64,000 nt of DNA from Neoarius graeffei (Eukaryota; Chordata; Actinopteri; Siluriformes; Ariidae): positions 48,334,890 to 48,398,889 of the forward strand of contig NC_083571.1 in the NCBI RefSeq assembly GCF_027579695.1. The letters run 5' to 3'. Positions 33,097 to 44,699 of this stretch are shown here, piece after piece. The notes beneath the pieces are model-generated. The model saw only the letters and a list, made by a program, of their open reading frames with translations, was not told where the DNA came from and did not search any database. The translations under genes were made by a program, and so were the position numbers. Every line of letters starts with the position of its first letter. Positions within the stretch are counted from its first letter, which is position 1.

Positions 33097-34696
33097 TAAC
33101 CCCGATTCCAAAAAAGTTGGGACAAAGTACAAATTGTAAATAAAAATGGAATGCAAGTGGAAGTTTCAAAATTCCATATTTTATTCAGAATAGAATATAG
33201 ATGACATATCAAATGTTTAAACTGAGAAAATGTATCATTTAAAGAGAAAAATTAGGTGATTTTAAATTTCATGACAACAACACATCTCAAAAAAGTTGGG
33301 ACAAGGCCATGTTGACCACTGTGAGACATCCCCTTTTCTCTTTACAACAGTCTGTAAACGTCTGGGGACTGAGGAGACAAGTTACTCAAGTTTAGGGATA
33401 GGAATGTTAACCCATTCTTGTCTAATGTAGGATTCTAGTTGCTCAACTGCCTTAGGTCTTTTTTGTCGTATCTTCCGTTTTATGATGTGCCAAATGTTTT
33501 CTATGGGTGAAAGATCTGGACTGCAGGCTGACCAGTTCAGTACCCGGACCCTTCTTCTACGCAGCCATGATGCTGTAATTGATGCAGTATGTGGTTTGGC
33601 ATTGCCATGCTGGAAAATGCAAGGTCTTCCCTGAAAGAGACGTCATCTGGATGGGAGCATATGTTGCTCTAGAACCTGGATATACCTTTCAGCATTGATG
33701 GTGTCTTTCCAGATGTGTAAGCTGCCCATGCCACACGCACTAATGCAACCCCATACCATCAGAGATGCAGGCTTCTGAACTGAGCGCTGATAACAACTTG
33801 GGTCGTCCTTCTCCTCTTTAGTCCGAATGACACGGCGTCCCTGATTTCCATAAAGAACTTCAAATTTTGATTCGTCTGACCACAGAACAGTTTTCCACTT
33901 TGCCACAGTCCATTTTAAATGAGCCTTGGCCCAGAGAAGACGTCTGCGCTTCTGGATCATGTTTAGATATGACTTCTTCTTTGAACGATAGAGTTTTAGC
34001 TGGCAACGGCGAATGGCACGGTGAGTTGTGTTCACATATGATGTTCTCTGAAAATATTCCTGAGCCCATTTTGTGATTTCCAATAGAGAAGCATGCCTGT
34101 ATGTGATGCAATGCTGTCTAAGGGCCCGAAGATCACAGGTACCCAGTATGGTTTTCTGGCCTTGACCCTTACGCACAGAGATTCTTCCAGATTCTCTGAA
34201 TCTTTTGATGATATTATGCACTGTAGATGATGATATGTTCAAACTCTTTGCAATTTTACACTGTCGAACTCCTTTCTGATATTGCTCCACTATTTGTCGG
34301 CGCAGAATTAGGGGGATTGGTGATCCTCTTCCCATCTTTACTTCTGAGAGCCGCCGCCACTCCAAGATGCTCTTTTTATACCCAGTCATGTTAATGACCT
34401 ATTACCAATTGACCTAATGAGTTGCAATTTGGTCCTCCAGCTGTTCCTTTTTTGTACCTTTAACTTTTCCAGCCTCTTATTGCCCCGTCCCAACTTTTTT
34501 GAAATGTATTGCCGTCATGAAATTTCAAATGAGTCAATATTTGGCATGAAATTTCAAAATGTCTCACTTTCGACATTTGATATGTTGTCTATGTTCTATT
34601 GTGAATACAATATCAGTTTTTGAGATTTGTAAATTATTGCATTCCGTTTTTATTTACAATTTGTACTTTGTCCCAACTTTTTTGGAATCGGGGTTG
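33097..34696 (-). mobile_element. 1600-bp Tc1-like transposon, copy B
   Basis: Same family and identical length as 2932-4531, flanked by TA (33095-33096, 34697-34698). The transposase reads from [10 protein letters not shown] (near 34335) for about 230 codons through [10 protein letters not shown] and ends at a stop at 33643. There the sister copy has an Arg codon (SRRRLFQ), again a CGA to TGA change. Downstream, the DNAKPHTA and SPDLSPIEN regions survive as sequence. The HTH part, which is broken in copy A, is intact here. Confidence 0.93.
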
Positions 34697-34698
34697 TA

Positions 34699-35211
34699 TT
34701 ATCTCCTGGATTACTGACTATCTGACAGACAGGCCACAGTTTGTCCATCTGGGTAGTGTTCTGTCTGATGTGGTAGTTAGTGGTATTGGAGCTCCACAAG
34801 GGACTGTGCTGTTACCTTTCCTTTTCACCTTATACACCACTGACTTTCAGTACAACTCCGGGTCATGCCACCTGCAGAAATTTTCTGATGACTCGGCTGT
34901 TGTTGGATGCATAAGTGAGGGACGGGAGAGGGAGTACAGAGCTCTGATAGACAACTTTGTGGAGTGGGCTGGACAGAATCGCCTGCAGCTGAATGTCAAC
35001 AAGACCAGAGAGGTGGTGATCGACTTCAGGCAGAAGAGGACAGCTTCACAACCACTGCACATCCTGGGAGAGGATCTGGAGGTGGTGGAGGACTACAAGT
35101 ACCTCGATGTTACCATCAACAACAGACTAGACTGGAAATCCCACACAGAAACTGTATATAAGAAGGGGCTGAGCAGACTCTACTTCCCGAGGAAGCTGAA
35201 ATCCTTCAATG
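34699..35211 (+). mobile_element. LINE middle segment (RT motifs)
   Basis: Continuation of the LINE from 31926. Reads WITDYLTDRPQFVHLG, GIGAPQGTVLLPFLFTLYTT, KFSDDSAVVGCI (FADD active-site motif, here FSDD), NRLQLNVNKTREVVIDFR and YLDVTINNRLDWKSH. Interrupted at 35212 by the chromovirus, with TSD CAATG. Confidence 0.9.
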
Positions 35212-35692
35212 TGTTAGGGTTTTGCTGGGATTCGAACCTGGTTCGTTGGAGTGATAATCCAGCAAACCCCCACTAGGCCACCAGGGGGATGACTCAAATG
35301 CAGAGGCGTGAGGCGGAAGTAGAAAAAGAATCAAAAGGTTTATTTAAACTATATACACTATATACAGGGCAAAACAAAAGACAAAAAAAAACCAAAGAGT
35401 ATAATCCAAAAAAAAAAAGCAAAGTGCAAAAATTCAAAAGCTAAGAAGATCAAAAAACACAGTACAAAGGAAACTGGAGATAAACATAACAGCACAAAGA
35501 CTCCGTGACAAGAGGACTGAACTCAGGGGTATAAATAGACAAACTAATTAAGGACACAGGTGAAGATAATTAGGCAATTAACACAAACACAAAACACAGG
35601 AACAGTGGCGGCCTCTAGAGGCCCAAAATAAACATGACATGAAAAGGAAATAACAGCGGCCTCTAGAGGCCAAAACAGTCCTAGTCCTAACA
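35212..35692 (-). repeat. 3' LTR of chromovirus copy 1
   Basis: 481 bp, partner of 40037-40518. In sense orientation U3 carries two palindromes GGCCTCTAGAGGCC (one with a preceding base change), a TATTTATA box, AATAAA-type sequence, and a tRNA-like end with TGGCCTAGTGG and GGTTCGAATCC. Confidence 0.95.
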
Positions 35693-35704
35693 GGACCCCC
35701 CCCT

Positions 35705-38700
35705 CTAGGAGCGTCTCCTGACGTTCCCAGGGCGATCCGGATGGGCCGAATGGAAGTCCCGACATAGTTCTTTATCAAGGACATCCCGAGCAGGAACCCA
35801 GCAGCGCTCCTCAGGACCATAGCCCTCCCAGTCCACCAGATATTGCAAGCCGCCGCGGACCCGGCGGGAGTCAAGCAGGCGATGCACAGTGAACACAGTC
35901 TGCCCCTGGAAGATGCGGGGGGGTGGGGGGTTCCTAGGGGCAGGGGCATACGTAGACGTCAGTACGGGCCGCAACAGGGAAACATGGAAAGTGGGGTTGA
36001 TCCTCAGAGTCCGGGGCAACTGGAGCCGGTAGGAGACAGGGTTCACCCTGCGCACCACCTTGAAGGGGCCAATGTAGCGAGGAGCAAGCTTGCGGTTCTC
36101 CACCCGCAGTGGAAGGTCCTTAGTGGACAGCCAAACACGCTGCCCAGGGCGGAAAGCGTGTGCAGGTCTTCTATGGCGGTTGGCCTGAGTCTGGTTGGTT
36201 CTGGAGGTCTGTATGAGGGTCTTCCTGACCTTGCTCCAGGTCTTGCGACACCGTCTCACATATTGGTTGACCGAGGGCACCCCCGCGTCCTCCTCCTGGT
36301 CCGGGAACAGAGGTGGCTGGAACCCGAATTGGCACTGGAATGGCGACAGCTTGGTGGCCGATGACTGCAGGGTGTTGTGGGCGTACTCCGCCCATGGCAG
36401 CCAGGTGCTCCACGATGTCGGGTTATCCATAGCCAGGCCTCGCAGGGTGGTTTCCAGGTCCTGGTTGAGCCTCTCCGTCTGACCATTGGACTGTGGGTGA
36501 AACCCAGAGGAGAGGCTGGCAGTGGCTCCGATGACCTTGCAGAACCCGTGCCACACTCGGGAGGAGAACTGGGGCCCTCGGTCTGAGACGATGTCCTGTG
36601 GAAGACCAAAGACTCGGAAGACATGATTAAACAAAAGTTTCGCAGTTTCAAGAGCAGAGGGGAGTTTGCACAGTGGTATGAAGCGGCAGGCCTTAGAGAA
36701 TCTGTCAACTAAGACCAAAATGACCGTGTTACCTTGTGACTCAGGAAGACCCGTGATAAAGTTGACTGCCAAGTGGGACCAGGGACGCCGGGGAATGGTC
36801 AGAGGATGCAGGAGACCCTGGGGACGCTGTCGTGGGTTCTTGGTTCTGGTGCAAACCTCACAGGACAGGACAAATGACCTTACTTCCTTCTCCATGTTAG
36901 GCCACCAGAAGCGTCTTTTCAGGAAGTCCAGGGTCCTCCGAGCTCCCGGGTGGGCGGTGAGAGGGGAAGAGTGACCCCACTGGAGAACCTTGGCCCGGGC
37001 TTGATGTGGGACGTACAAGAGGCCTGGTGGCCCCGTCCCAGGACCGGGGTCCTGGCGTTGGGCTCGTCGGACAGCCTCCTCAATACCCCAGCGGACAGGG
37101 GCCACAATCCGGGACACAGGGATAATAGGCCCGACTTCATTCTCCCTGTTAGTGGCAGAGAACAGTCTGGACAGTGCGTCAGGTTTGGTGTTCTTGGAGC
37201 CGGGGCGGTATGAGAGGGTGAAGTCAAACCGACTGAAAAACAGGGCCCACCTAGCCTGTCGAGGGTTCAGTCTCTTGGCTTGCTGGAGGTACTCCAGGTT
37301 CTTGTGGTCAGTCCAAACCAGGAATGGATGTTGTGCTCCCTCCAGCCAGTGCCTCCACTCCTCAAGGGCCAGTTTGACCGCTAGCAGTTCTCGATCCCCC
37401 ACATCGTACCGGGACTCAGCAGGACTCAGGCGGTGGGAGAAGTAAGCGCAGGGGTGCAGCTTTCCTTCCGAACGTTGAGAGAGCACCGCGCCGACACCAC
37501 TGTCCGAGGCGTCCACCTCCACGATGAATGGTTGGGAGGTGTCCGGGAGAACCAGAATGGGTGCCGTGCAGAAGCGGTCCTTGAGGTCTTTGAACGCCTT
37601 TTCTGCCTGAGGAGACCAGCCATAAGATCCACCTGTCCCTTTGGTGAGGTCTGACATGGGTGCTGCCACAGAACTGAAGTTCCTGATGAACTTGCGGTAG
37701 AAGTTAGCGAATCCTAAGAACCGCTGAACCTCCTTAACGGACTTGGGAGTAGGCCAATCCCGGACGGCCAGGGTCTTGGCAGGGTCCATTTGGAGTTGGC
37801 CTGTCCGTACAATAAATCCCAGAAAGGAGACCTCGGGAACATGAAATTCGCATTTCTGGGCCTTGGCGGACAGATTGTTCTGTAGCAGCCTCTGGAGAAC
37901 CTGGCGGACATGGTGGCGGTGCTCCTGCACGGTCTTGGAAAAGATAAGGATGTCGTCGAGGTAGACAAAAACGTATAGGTTAATCATGTCCCTTAAGACG
38001 TCGTTGATTAGGGCCTGAAAAACAGCTGGTGCGTTGGTGAGTCCGAAGGGCATCACCTGGTATTCGTAGTGCCCAGACGGGGTGTTAAAGGCAGTCTTCC
38101 ACTCGTCTCCCTGTCGGATACGGATGAGGTGGTATGCGTTCCGTAGGTCCAACTTGGTGAAGACGGTGGCGCCTTGGAGCAGGTCGAAAGCTGTGGACAT
38201 CAGCGGAAGGGGATATCGGTTGCGCACAGTGATCTTATTCAGGCCCCTGTAATCAATACATGGTCGGAGCCCCCCATCCTTCTTGCCGACAAAGAAGAAG
38301 CCGGCTCCAGCAGGTGAAGTGGAGGGTCGAATAAACCCAGAGACCAGGGCATCTTTGAGGTATTCCTCCATGGCCTTGCGTTCTGGCTGAGAGAGTGAAA
38401 ACAGTCTGCCACGAGGAGGGGTAGTCCCAGGGAGCAAGTCGATGGCACAGTCGTAGGCCCGGTGCGGAGGAAGAACGGCGGCCCTGCTCTTGCTGAATAC
38501 CTCCTTGAGATCCCAGTACTCTGTGGGAACTTGAGATAACTCGGTGAGATCAGGGGGCTCGGCAGGAGACACAGGAGAGCTAGAGAGCAGACAAGAGGCA
38601 TGGCATGCAGGGCCCCATTCCACAAGCTGGCTTGTTACCCAGTCTATGCGAGGGTTGTGGCGAGTAAGCCAAGGAAGGCCTAGAATAACTGGGAACTCAG

Positions 38701-39043
38701 GTGAAGGAATCAGGTGCAGGGATATTTCTTCCTTGTGACCTTGAGACTGGAGGAAGACTGGAGAAGTAACTTGAGTGACTCTTCCATCACCTAACGCTTG
38801 GCCATCGAGGGCAGACACAGACAGTGGGACTTCAAGAGGTGCAGTCGGAATATTGATGCTTTGGGCGAAGTGAATATCCATAAAGTTCCCAGCCGCCCCT
38901 GAGTCTATCAAAGCTTGACAAGAGTGGACAGACTCACCCCAGGAGATGGAGACCGGGATGTAGATTCCTTGGCCAGGGAGTCCGGGAGAGAGGGTAGGCC
39001 CCGTCACAACCCTCCCTCGGCTGGACGGGGCGGTCCTTTTCCC
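35705..39043 (-). CDS. pol: Chromovirus Pol (PR-RT-RH-IN-chromodomain), copy 1
   Basis: The open frame extends from 39100 to 35705 (1131 codons) but is expected to be entered by -1 frameshifting at 39037-39043. Numbering is from 39100. Protease [11 protein letters not shown] (about 63-73); RT with KLDLRNAY and YLDDILIF (380-387); RNase [14 protein letters not shown] (about 529); integrase HHCC zinc region (HPGARRT...CEVC, about 717-750); catalytic core with SDRGPQFSS (about 839) and the Glu in [10 protein letters not shown]; chromodomain at the end ([19 protein letters not shown]). The first integrase catalytic position reads AVNFITGLP, with Asn where copy 2 and the family have Asp. Such a change is expected to abolish strand transfer. 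Otherwise it is full length. Confidence 0.95.
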   Translation of the reverse strand, partial: GKRTAPSSRGRVVTGPTLSPGLPGQGIYIPVSISWGESVHSCQALIDSGAAGNFMDIHFAQSINIPTAPLEVPLSVSALDGQALGDGRVTQVTSPVFLQSQGHKEEISLHLIPSPEFPVILGLPWLTRHNPRIDWVTSQLVEWGPACHASCLLSSSPVSPAEPPDLTELSQVPTEYWDLKEVFSKSRAAVLPPHRAYDCAIDLLPGTTPPRGRLFSLSQPERKAMEEYLKDALVSGFIRPSTSPAGAGFFFVGKKDGGLRPCIDYRGLNKITVRNRYPLPLMSTAFDLLQGATVFTKLDLRNAYHLIRIRQGDEWKTAFNTPSGHYEYQVMPFGLTNAPAVFQALINDVLRDMINLYVFVYLDDILIFSKTVQEHRHHVRQVLQRLLQNNLSAKAQKCEFHVPEVSFLGFIVRTGQLQMDPAKTLAVRDWPTPKSVKEVQRFLGFANFYRKFIRNFSSVAAPMSDLTKGTGGSYGWSPQAEKAFKDLKDRFCTAPILVLPDTSQPFIVEVDASDSGVGAVLSQRSEGKLHPCAYFSHRLSPAESRYDVGDRELLAVKLALEEWRHWLEGAQHPFLVWTDHKNLEYLQQAKRLNPRQARWALFFSRFDFTLSYRPGSKNTKPDALSRLFSATNRENEVGPIIPVSRIVAPVRWGIEEAVRRAQRQDPGPGTGPPGLLYVPHQARAKVLQWGHSSPLTAHPGARRTLDFLKRRFWWPNMEKEVRSFVLSCEVCTRTKNPRQRPQGLLHPLTIPRRPWSHLAVNFITGLPESQGNTVILVLVDRFSKACRFIPLCKLPSALETAKLLFNHVFRVFGLPQDIVSDRGPQFSSRVWHGFCKVIGATASLSSGFHPQSNGQTERLNQDLETTLRGLAMDNPTSWSTWLPWAEYAHNTLQSSATKLSPFQCQFGFQPPLFPDQEEDAGVPSVNQYVRRCRKTWSKVRKTLIQTSRTNQTQANRHRRPAHAFRPGQRVWLSTKDLPLRVENRKLAPRYIGPFKVVRRVNPVSYRLQLPRTLRINPTFHVSLLRPVLTSTYAPAPRNPPPPRIFQGQTVFTVHRLLDSRRVRGGLQYLVDWEGYGPEERCWVPARDVLDKELCRDFHSAHPDRPGNVRRRS

Positions 39044-40023
39044 AAGAGTTCGGGACATGATGCTCGGAAGTGACCAGGCTTGCCACAGTAGATGCAGCAC
39101 TTGTCCCTCCTTCTGCGCTCCCTCTCAGATGCGGAGAGGCGAGTACGACCCACTTGCATGGGTTCTGGACAGTCACTGAAGGAGGTAGACGGTCTCCAGG
39201 TAGAGGTAGGGAGGCTGGGGGGGCTCAAGGCTTGGTGGCGTTCTCTCATCCTGTTGTCCAGACGAATAGCATGTGAGATGAGGGTTTCGAGGTCACTTGG
39301 GCATCCAATAGAGGCCAGACCGTCCTTGATGGGGTCAGACAGACCATGGTGGAAGGCTGACACCAGGGCAGTCTCGTTCCATCCACTTACTGCTGCGAGT
39401 GTTCGGAATGAGATGGCGTAATCTGCGACGCTTCCTCCTTGCCGGATGGACATGAGCTTTCGGGCTGCGTCGGTACTGATGTCTGCCTGATCGAAGACCC
39501 GAAGCATCTCTTCAGAAAACAGCTGGAAATCAAAGCACTCAGGTCCCTGTCTTTGCCAGATAGCAGTAGCCCAGGCTCGCGCCTTACCAGCTAATAAGGT
39601 GATCACAAAGGCAATCTTGCGGCGATCCGTAGTGTAGGTGGTAGGCTGAAGCTCAAAGGTGAGTTGACACTGGGTAAGGAACTCTCGGCACTCACTGTGC
39701 TTGCCGTCATACCTCTGTGGTGCAGGAAGGCTGGGTTCGCGAGGTGAAGAAGGCAGCATTGCAGGAGGCACTGGAGCAGGAGTGGGAGCTGGATCAGGAG
39801 CAGGAACTGGATCAGGAGCAGGAGATGCAGGCAGAGATGTCAGCTGTGCCAGGGTTTTCCCAATTTGCTGAAGCAGTTCCTCGTGGCGAGCGAGGGCCTC
39901 ACGTTGGCTGGTGAGCGTACGTCCATGAGCGTCCATGGTCGCTCCGAAGCGTGTCAAAGCTGCCATAATTCCCTGAAGGTTGGCCGGGTAGACAGTTGAA
40001 GCAGCCTCTGCTGAGTCGGTCAT
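39004..40023 (-). CDS. gag: Chromovirus Gag, copy 1
   Basis: 339 codons from ATG at 40023, which directly abuts the primer-binding region. Contains a retrotransposon-gag capsid-like region ([16 protein letters not shown], about 115-130; [16 protein letters not shown], about 200) and one CCHC zinc knuckle, [14 protein letters not shown], near the C-terminus. Pro/Ala/Asp repeats ([13 protein letters not shown]) lie at about 68-90. Overlaps pol by about 97 bases in the -1 frame. Confidence 0.95.
   Translation of the reverse strand: MTDSAEAASTVYPANLQGIMAALTRFGATMDAHGRTLTSQREALARHEELLQQIGKTLAQLTSLPASPAPDPVPAPDPAPTPAPVPPAMLPSSPREPSLPAPQRYDGKHSECREFLTQCQLTFELQPTTYTTDRRKIAFVITLLAGKARAWATAIWQRQGPECFDFQLFSEEMLRVFDQADISTDAARKLMSIRQGGSVADYAISFRTLAAVSGWNETALVSAFHHGLSDPIKDGLASIGCPSDLETLISHAIRLDNRMRERHQALSPPSLPTSTWRPSTSFSDCPEPMQVGRTRLSASERERRRRDKCCIYCGKPGHFRASCPELLGKGPPRPAEGGL
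39037..39043 (-). promoter_or_regulatory. -1 ribosomal frameshift slippery site G GGA AAA
   Basis: In the gag frame the codons are TTG GGA AAA GGA. A -1 slip on GGGAAAA gives GGG AAA AGG, exactly the pol frame (LGKRT). It lies just after the zinc knuckle inside the gag/pol overlap. The same heptamer in the same frame is present in copy 2 (48994-49000). Confidence 0.85.
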
Positions 40024-40035
40024 GACGGAGTCTTT
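40024..40035 (-). promoter_or_regulatory. Self-complementary primer-binding site, copy 1
   Basis: In sense orientation AAAGACTCCGTC starts one base after the 5' LTR and ends at the gag ATG. It is complementary over 11 bases to ACGGAGTCTTT in the LTR (40322-40332), about 30 bases downstream of the TATTTATA box (40356-40363). That places it at the predicted transcript 5' end. No match to a tRNA 3' end (TGG...) is present. Confidence 0.75.
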
Positions 40036-40036
40036 C

Positions 40037-40518
40037 TGTTAGGGTTTTGCTGGGATTCGAACCTGGTTCGTTGGAGTGATAATCCAGCAAACCCCCACTA
40101 GGCCACCAGGGGGATGACTCAAATGCAGAGGCGTGAGGCGGAAGTAGAAAAAGAATCAAAAGGTTTATTTAAACTATATACACTATATACAGGGCAAAAC
40201 AAAAGACAAAAAAAAAACCAAAGAGTATAATCCAAAAAAAAAAAGCAAAGTGCAAAAATTCAAAAGCTAAGAAGATCAAAAAACACAGTACAAAGGAAAC
40301 TGGAGATAAACATAACAGCACAAAGACTCCGTGACAAGAGGACTGAACTCAGGGGTATAAATAGACAAACTAATTAAGGACACAGGTGAAGATAATTAGG
40401 CAATTAACACAAACACAAAACACAGGAACAGTGGCGGCCTCTAGAGGCCCAAAATAAACATGACATGAAAAGGAAATAACAGCGGCCTCTAGAGGCCAAA
40501 ACAGTCCTAGTCCTAACA
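40037..40518 (-). repeat. 5' LTR of chromovirus copy 1
   Basis: 482 bp, nearly identical to 35212-35692. Contains the predicted Pol II start region and, at its U5 end, the A/B-box-like pair. Confidence 0.95.
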
Positions 40519-41296
40519 CAATGTATGCAGGAAGATGTTGGCGATCTTTTATCAGTCTGCTGTGGCCAGTGTGCTTTTCTTTGCAGTGGTTTGTTGGCGG
40601 AGCAGCACTGGAGCCAGTAACACCAACAGACTCAATAAACTGATAAAGAAGGCTGGCTCTATAATTGGCTGCAAACAGGACACTTTGAGGCTGTGGTGGA
40701 GAGGAGGACTCTGAACAAACTGTTATCCATCATGGATAATCCCGACCACCCTCTCCACCACACACTGGATAGAGACCTTCTCCAACAGACTCTTACAGCT
40801 TCACTGTTATAGGCACCAATATAGGAAATCTTTTCCTGCCCCAAGCCATTATACTGTAAAATAACTCACCTCTGTCTAACAGAAAGGCCTCTGACCTCTC
40901 TGCCATATAGTCCTGTTTATAACCCTGGTCCTCCTGCAACTTTTGCACTGCCAGAGCTATTTGTTTACTGTCATTAGTCACTTTGTACCATTAGAGCTTA
41001 TTTGTTTTTATTTATTTAATTTATCTTTCATTCAATACTGCCACCTTTGCAGAGTTTTTATCTTCATTTGTCACAATTCTTGTTTTTAGCACTACTGATG
41101 CACATTCACATTTACAAAGCACGTTTATAGATATATTTTTATCATTACATTTTTATTTGTATATTGTATAATCGGCTTGTTCTTGAGATCTTTTTTTCCT
41201 TCTAAATTCCATTTTATGTTGTACAGTGTGTCTTTCTTTTCGCATGCCTGATAACTTGCTGCTGCAACAAAACAATTTCCCAACTTGGGATCAATG
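40519..41296 (+). mobile_element. LINE 3' segment and 3' UTR
   Basis: Continuation of the LINE after the chromovirus TSD. The RT C-terminal part (WRSSTGASNTNRLNKLIKKA-like, near 40590-40680) is recognisable across frames, followed by a 3' UTR. The UTR ends 'caatttcccaacttgggatcaatgaagt', a fish L2/CR1-type tail, running into the (AATC)n/(TATC)n array. Confidence 0.8.
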
Positions 41297-41301
41297 AAGT
41301 A

Positions 41302-41394
<93 letters not shown>

Positions 41395-41396
41395 GT
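41297..41396 (+). repeat. Compound (AATC)n (TATC)n microsatellite at a LINE 3' end
   Basis: About 9 AATC units followed by about 14 TATC units, in line with the microsatellite-like 3' ends of this LINE type. Confidence 0.95.
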
Positions 41397-41397
41397 G

Positions 41398-42161
41398 AAA
41401 TTAAGAGCATTTCCACACTCACAGTGTGATGAAAACTCACAGGATTGATACTAAACAGCTGTGCGGCCATAAGAAAACCACTTTTTAGTGAGACTAATCA
41501 GGAGAAAAGGCTTCAATTTGCTAGGGAGCATAAAGATTGGACTCTGGAGCAATGGAAAAAGGTCATGTGGTTTGACAAATCTAGATTTACCCTATTCCTG
41601 AGTGATGGGTGTGTCAGGATTAGAAGGGAAACACATGAAGTGAGGCATCCATCATGTATAGTGGCCACTGTACAAACCTCTGGAGACAGTGTTATGATCT
41701 GGGGTTGCTTCAGTTGGTCAGGTCGAGGCTCAGCAATGTTATGGGGCAATAAAATGAAGTCAGCTTACGACCTGAATGTACTGAATGACCAGGCTATCAC
41801 ATCAATGGATTTTTTTCTTCCCTGATAGCACAGGAATAAAATTAGGGCTCAGATTGTGAAAGAGTGGTTCAGGAAGCATAAGGAATCATTTTCACACATA
41901 AATTCGCCACCACAGAATCCCAACCTTAACCCCATTGAGAATCTTTGGGATGTACTGGAGAAGACTTTATGTAGTGGTTCAACTCTCCCATCCTCACCAC
42001 AAGATCTCGGTGAAAAATTAATACAACACTTTGACATTGCATAAGTTTATCGAAACAATGCCACAGTGAATGCATTCTGTAAATCTAAAGCTAATTCTGC
42101 AAAGCTAAAAGCGTCCAACCAAATATTACAGTGCACAACTTTTTTTTTTGGCAGGGCAGTG
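41398..42161 (+). mobile_element. Tc1-like transposon C, 3' part
   Basis: Resumes the transposase of 30320-30690: LILNSCAAIRKPLF, FAREHKDWTLEQWKKVMWFD (first catalytic Asp), CFSWSGRGSAMLWG, and [18 protein letters not shown] with the catalytic Glu. The second Asp region is lost in a stop and frameshift near 41825. The right end 'tttttttttggcagggcagtg' mirrors the left end at 30320. The TA expected next has mutated (tc). Confidence 0.85.
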
Positions 42162-42640
42162 TCGAAGCAAGCTGTGAATAAGAGTCCTGTGATGAGCACG
42201 GAAGCCTTTATAGTTACAGCAACAGTTCGCAGTCTTAGATACATGTCTACAAGTGAGATTATCCACTGAAACAAGAATTGAGAATAAATTGTTTTTGAGA
42301 AGTGCAGGTTTTTAGGATATCCATGTGGGACAATCCACAACAGCAAAAGGTGAGTCATAAAATATTTTCAACCTAGTGTGCAACAAACACTGGGCATTTC
42401 ATTATTGGTCTTCATTGATTAAAAATAGGGATTTAGGATAATGTCTTGGCCTTTAAATCATAATGAATCAAATTCAAAATTCACTTAATGTGTTTCATTG
42501 TCTTTACTGATTTGATTGAGCTTTTGTCTGTGTTCTGTGCATGCAGGCTATGGCAAAACTAAATCCTGTAGATTTGTTGTAGTCATCAACAAATAATATG
42601 AAAGCAAAATACTACAAAAGAAAAGTAGTATCCGTTATCA
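42162..42640. other. Intergenic, no gene seen
   Basis: AT-rich unique-looking sequence between two transposon relics. Confidence 0.4.
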
Positions 42641-43374
42641 CTTTATGTGTATGACCATTTTGGCGGTGGCTCAAGAAAACCCCTGCTATCCTTGTGTGCC
42701 ACTCCTCACACTACTGCTCTGATGGTGTTTAAGGGACAGTGTCACTTCAGCACCCCTATTTTGTACTGCCAAAACCAGCATAGCCACGGGGTGGAGCCAG
42801 CCGAGTGCCTTAACCACACTGGAGCTCAGCAAATCTGAGCCTGCAAAACGTAACCAGTGGCTTCCAAAGCACCACCATCCCCCTGTCTGGACCAACCCAG
42901 AACCCAGGAGACAGTGGCGCAGGAAGACATTGTCGGCAGGGGGTGCTGTGACGTGACCTGGGACATTTTTTTGAAGGGGGGTCTGGGGGTCCTCCCCCAG
43001 AAAATTTTGTATTTCTTAGATGCAATTTCCTGCATTTTAACCAATCAGGCATCCGAAATCCTTTTAAGCTTGCAATTGCAATATTTCGTTAAACTGCCTA
43101 CTACTTATAGGCCTAATCCGTAAAAACTACTTTTTTTTTTTGAGTGATGACCGAAGAATCTGAAGCCTGTCTGTCAATGACAATTCTCAGTTAACACGAT
43201 TACAAAGGACAGGTTATTTTAGAAGCAGAAGCGCACAGCTGTGGTTTAACAGTCGCAGGTTTTACATCTGCTCTAGATAAACTGAAGGAGACGCGGATTC
43301 CACCCGATTACAGCCTTACATACCCAGATCCAGTCAAGCGAGTGTGCATTTCAAATACAGTAGTTAGTCGCACG

Positions 43375-43406
<32 letters not shown>

Positions 43407-44640
43407 TGAAACAGAACAACACTCTCGCTGGAACAACACAAACACCATGGTTCTCTCAATCAACAGACCGAAATCCATGAACCCACTCATCCTACTACTA
43501 TGGGTTAGTGACACTAACTTAGTGTTCTATTGCAAAAATCACTCATAAAAGTGATGCAGCGGTATTTCACACTCTCCATTAAGAAAAGTAAAAGTAAAAC
43601 ATGATGAGCATGGACACACCGTTTTAAACGAACATTTTTTAAGACTGTAGTTACATCTGAGTCAACTTCAAAGCATGATGCTAGCAACACCTGCACTTGT
43701 TCAAGGCATACCAAATAGGCTCAAGTGAACACGACACAGCGGGCAAAATTAATAACCAAATGGCCTTACCTTAAAACGCTGTCTTGATCATATGACTTCT
43801 CGCAATTATTCCACTTAAATCCACACGGTTCTCTTCTGAGATATAGTAACTATTAAGTATCAACTAACTAACTAACTAACTAACTAACTCTTACTCTTCT
43901 CTACAGACGGTCGACTCGTACTCGCTTCCTGTTGTAATTTCGCGCGCTGAAAAGCTGAACGTCAACGTCACGACAAAAAAAATTCTGATGGTCCACTAGG
44001 CTACATATTAAGTTGTAAGTTTTAATTAAATCCTTTTTTAAATAACTAAAATGTAGCCCTCATCATCCTACATCTAAAACATGACATATAAAATCAGCAG
44101 AGCCAAATGAAAACAAATAAATAAACAAATATATTTTCACGTAAGTTTTGTTTTATGTTCATGTCAGTTTTGAGGGTCCACCACCAGGGGGTGCTGCTGC
44201 ACCCCCCGCACCCCTGGTTCCCGCGCCGGTGCCAGGAGATGCCTTCCCCAACTGATCCAACCTCTCTCACCATTGGAAAAGCCCATGCCCATGTCCCCCA
44301 AATTGCCTTTGCTGACCTCAGCCCAGAAGTCCTGTCTCGCTGGCTGCATGGTTCATACACCATGGAGCCCTCAGCTTCTGAACATCCCCATGCAAGTGGA
44401 GAGACTTTTCATGTTGGCTCTGCTAGACTCAAGAAGCATCATCACCTTGGTTCAACCTTCCATCCTGCCCAATGCTTCTGGGCCCAACGGTACTGTCATG
44501 GTCACCTGCATGCATGGGGACGCATGAGAGGTGGCCACTGCCAACATTCGGGTCAGCGATGACCAAGGTGAGAGGGTTTTAATTTTGGGGGTGGTTCCTG
44601 ACCTTCCTATCGCTGTCCTCCTAGATAAGGACTGGCCTGG
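42640..44640 (+). mobile_element. Ty3/Gypsy-like relic (gag end / protease), interrupted by a hAT
   Basis: Downstream of the hAT, the plus-strand text LALLDSRSIITLVQPSILP (near 44410-44470) and VPDLPIAVLLDKDWPG (44595-44640) matches a retropepsin-like protease region of fish Gypsy elements. LLDS R replaces the catalytic LLDSG, so it is dead. The segment 42640-42911 is probably its upstream gag part. The two parts join when the hAT and its TSD are removed. Confidence 0.6.
42912..44231. mobile_element. hAT-like non-autonomous transposon with 8-bp TSD
   Basis: 1320 bp between ends 'cagtggcgc' and 'gcgccggtg'. Flanked by CCAGGAGA at 42904-42911 and 44232-44239. Sub-terminal 'cagggggtgctg' motifs occur at both ends. 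Contains a (CA)n run at about 43376-43406 and a (CTAA)n run at about 43861-43888. No transposase. Confidence 0.8.
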
Positions 44641-44699
44641 CTTATCTACACAAAAGAAGTTACCTTAAAGCACCTTTATTGTGTAGAAACAATAAAAAA

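Larger units (their letters stand above)
35212..40518 (-). mobile_element. Tf1/sushi-type Ty3/Gypsy chromovirus, copy 1, nearly intact
   Basis: Complete LTR retrotransposon on the minus strand. LTRs are 35212-35692 (3') and 40037-40518 (5'). Both have TGTTAGG...CCTAACA ends and differ essentially by one base in an A run. The target duplication is CAATG (35207-35211, 40519-40523). Gag, then pol with protease, RT, RNase H, integrase and a C-terminal chromodomain; no env. The near-identical LTRs and open frames indicate a recent insertion into the LINE. A G-rich polypurine tract precedes the 3' LTR (plus strand 'ggacccccccctctag' at 35693-35708). Confidence 0.97.

Noticed and set aside
36195-36708. 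Open frames antisense to or in other frames of the chromovirus pol and gag genes
   Set aside because: Shadow frames of a GC-rich coding region; the same shadows recur in copy 2.
35212-40518. Endogenous retrovirus
   Set aside because: No env gene, a chromodomain in pol and self-priming; it is a Ty3/Gypsy chromovirus-type retrotransposon.
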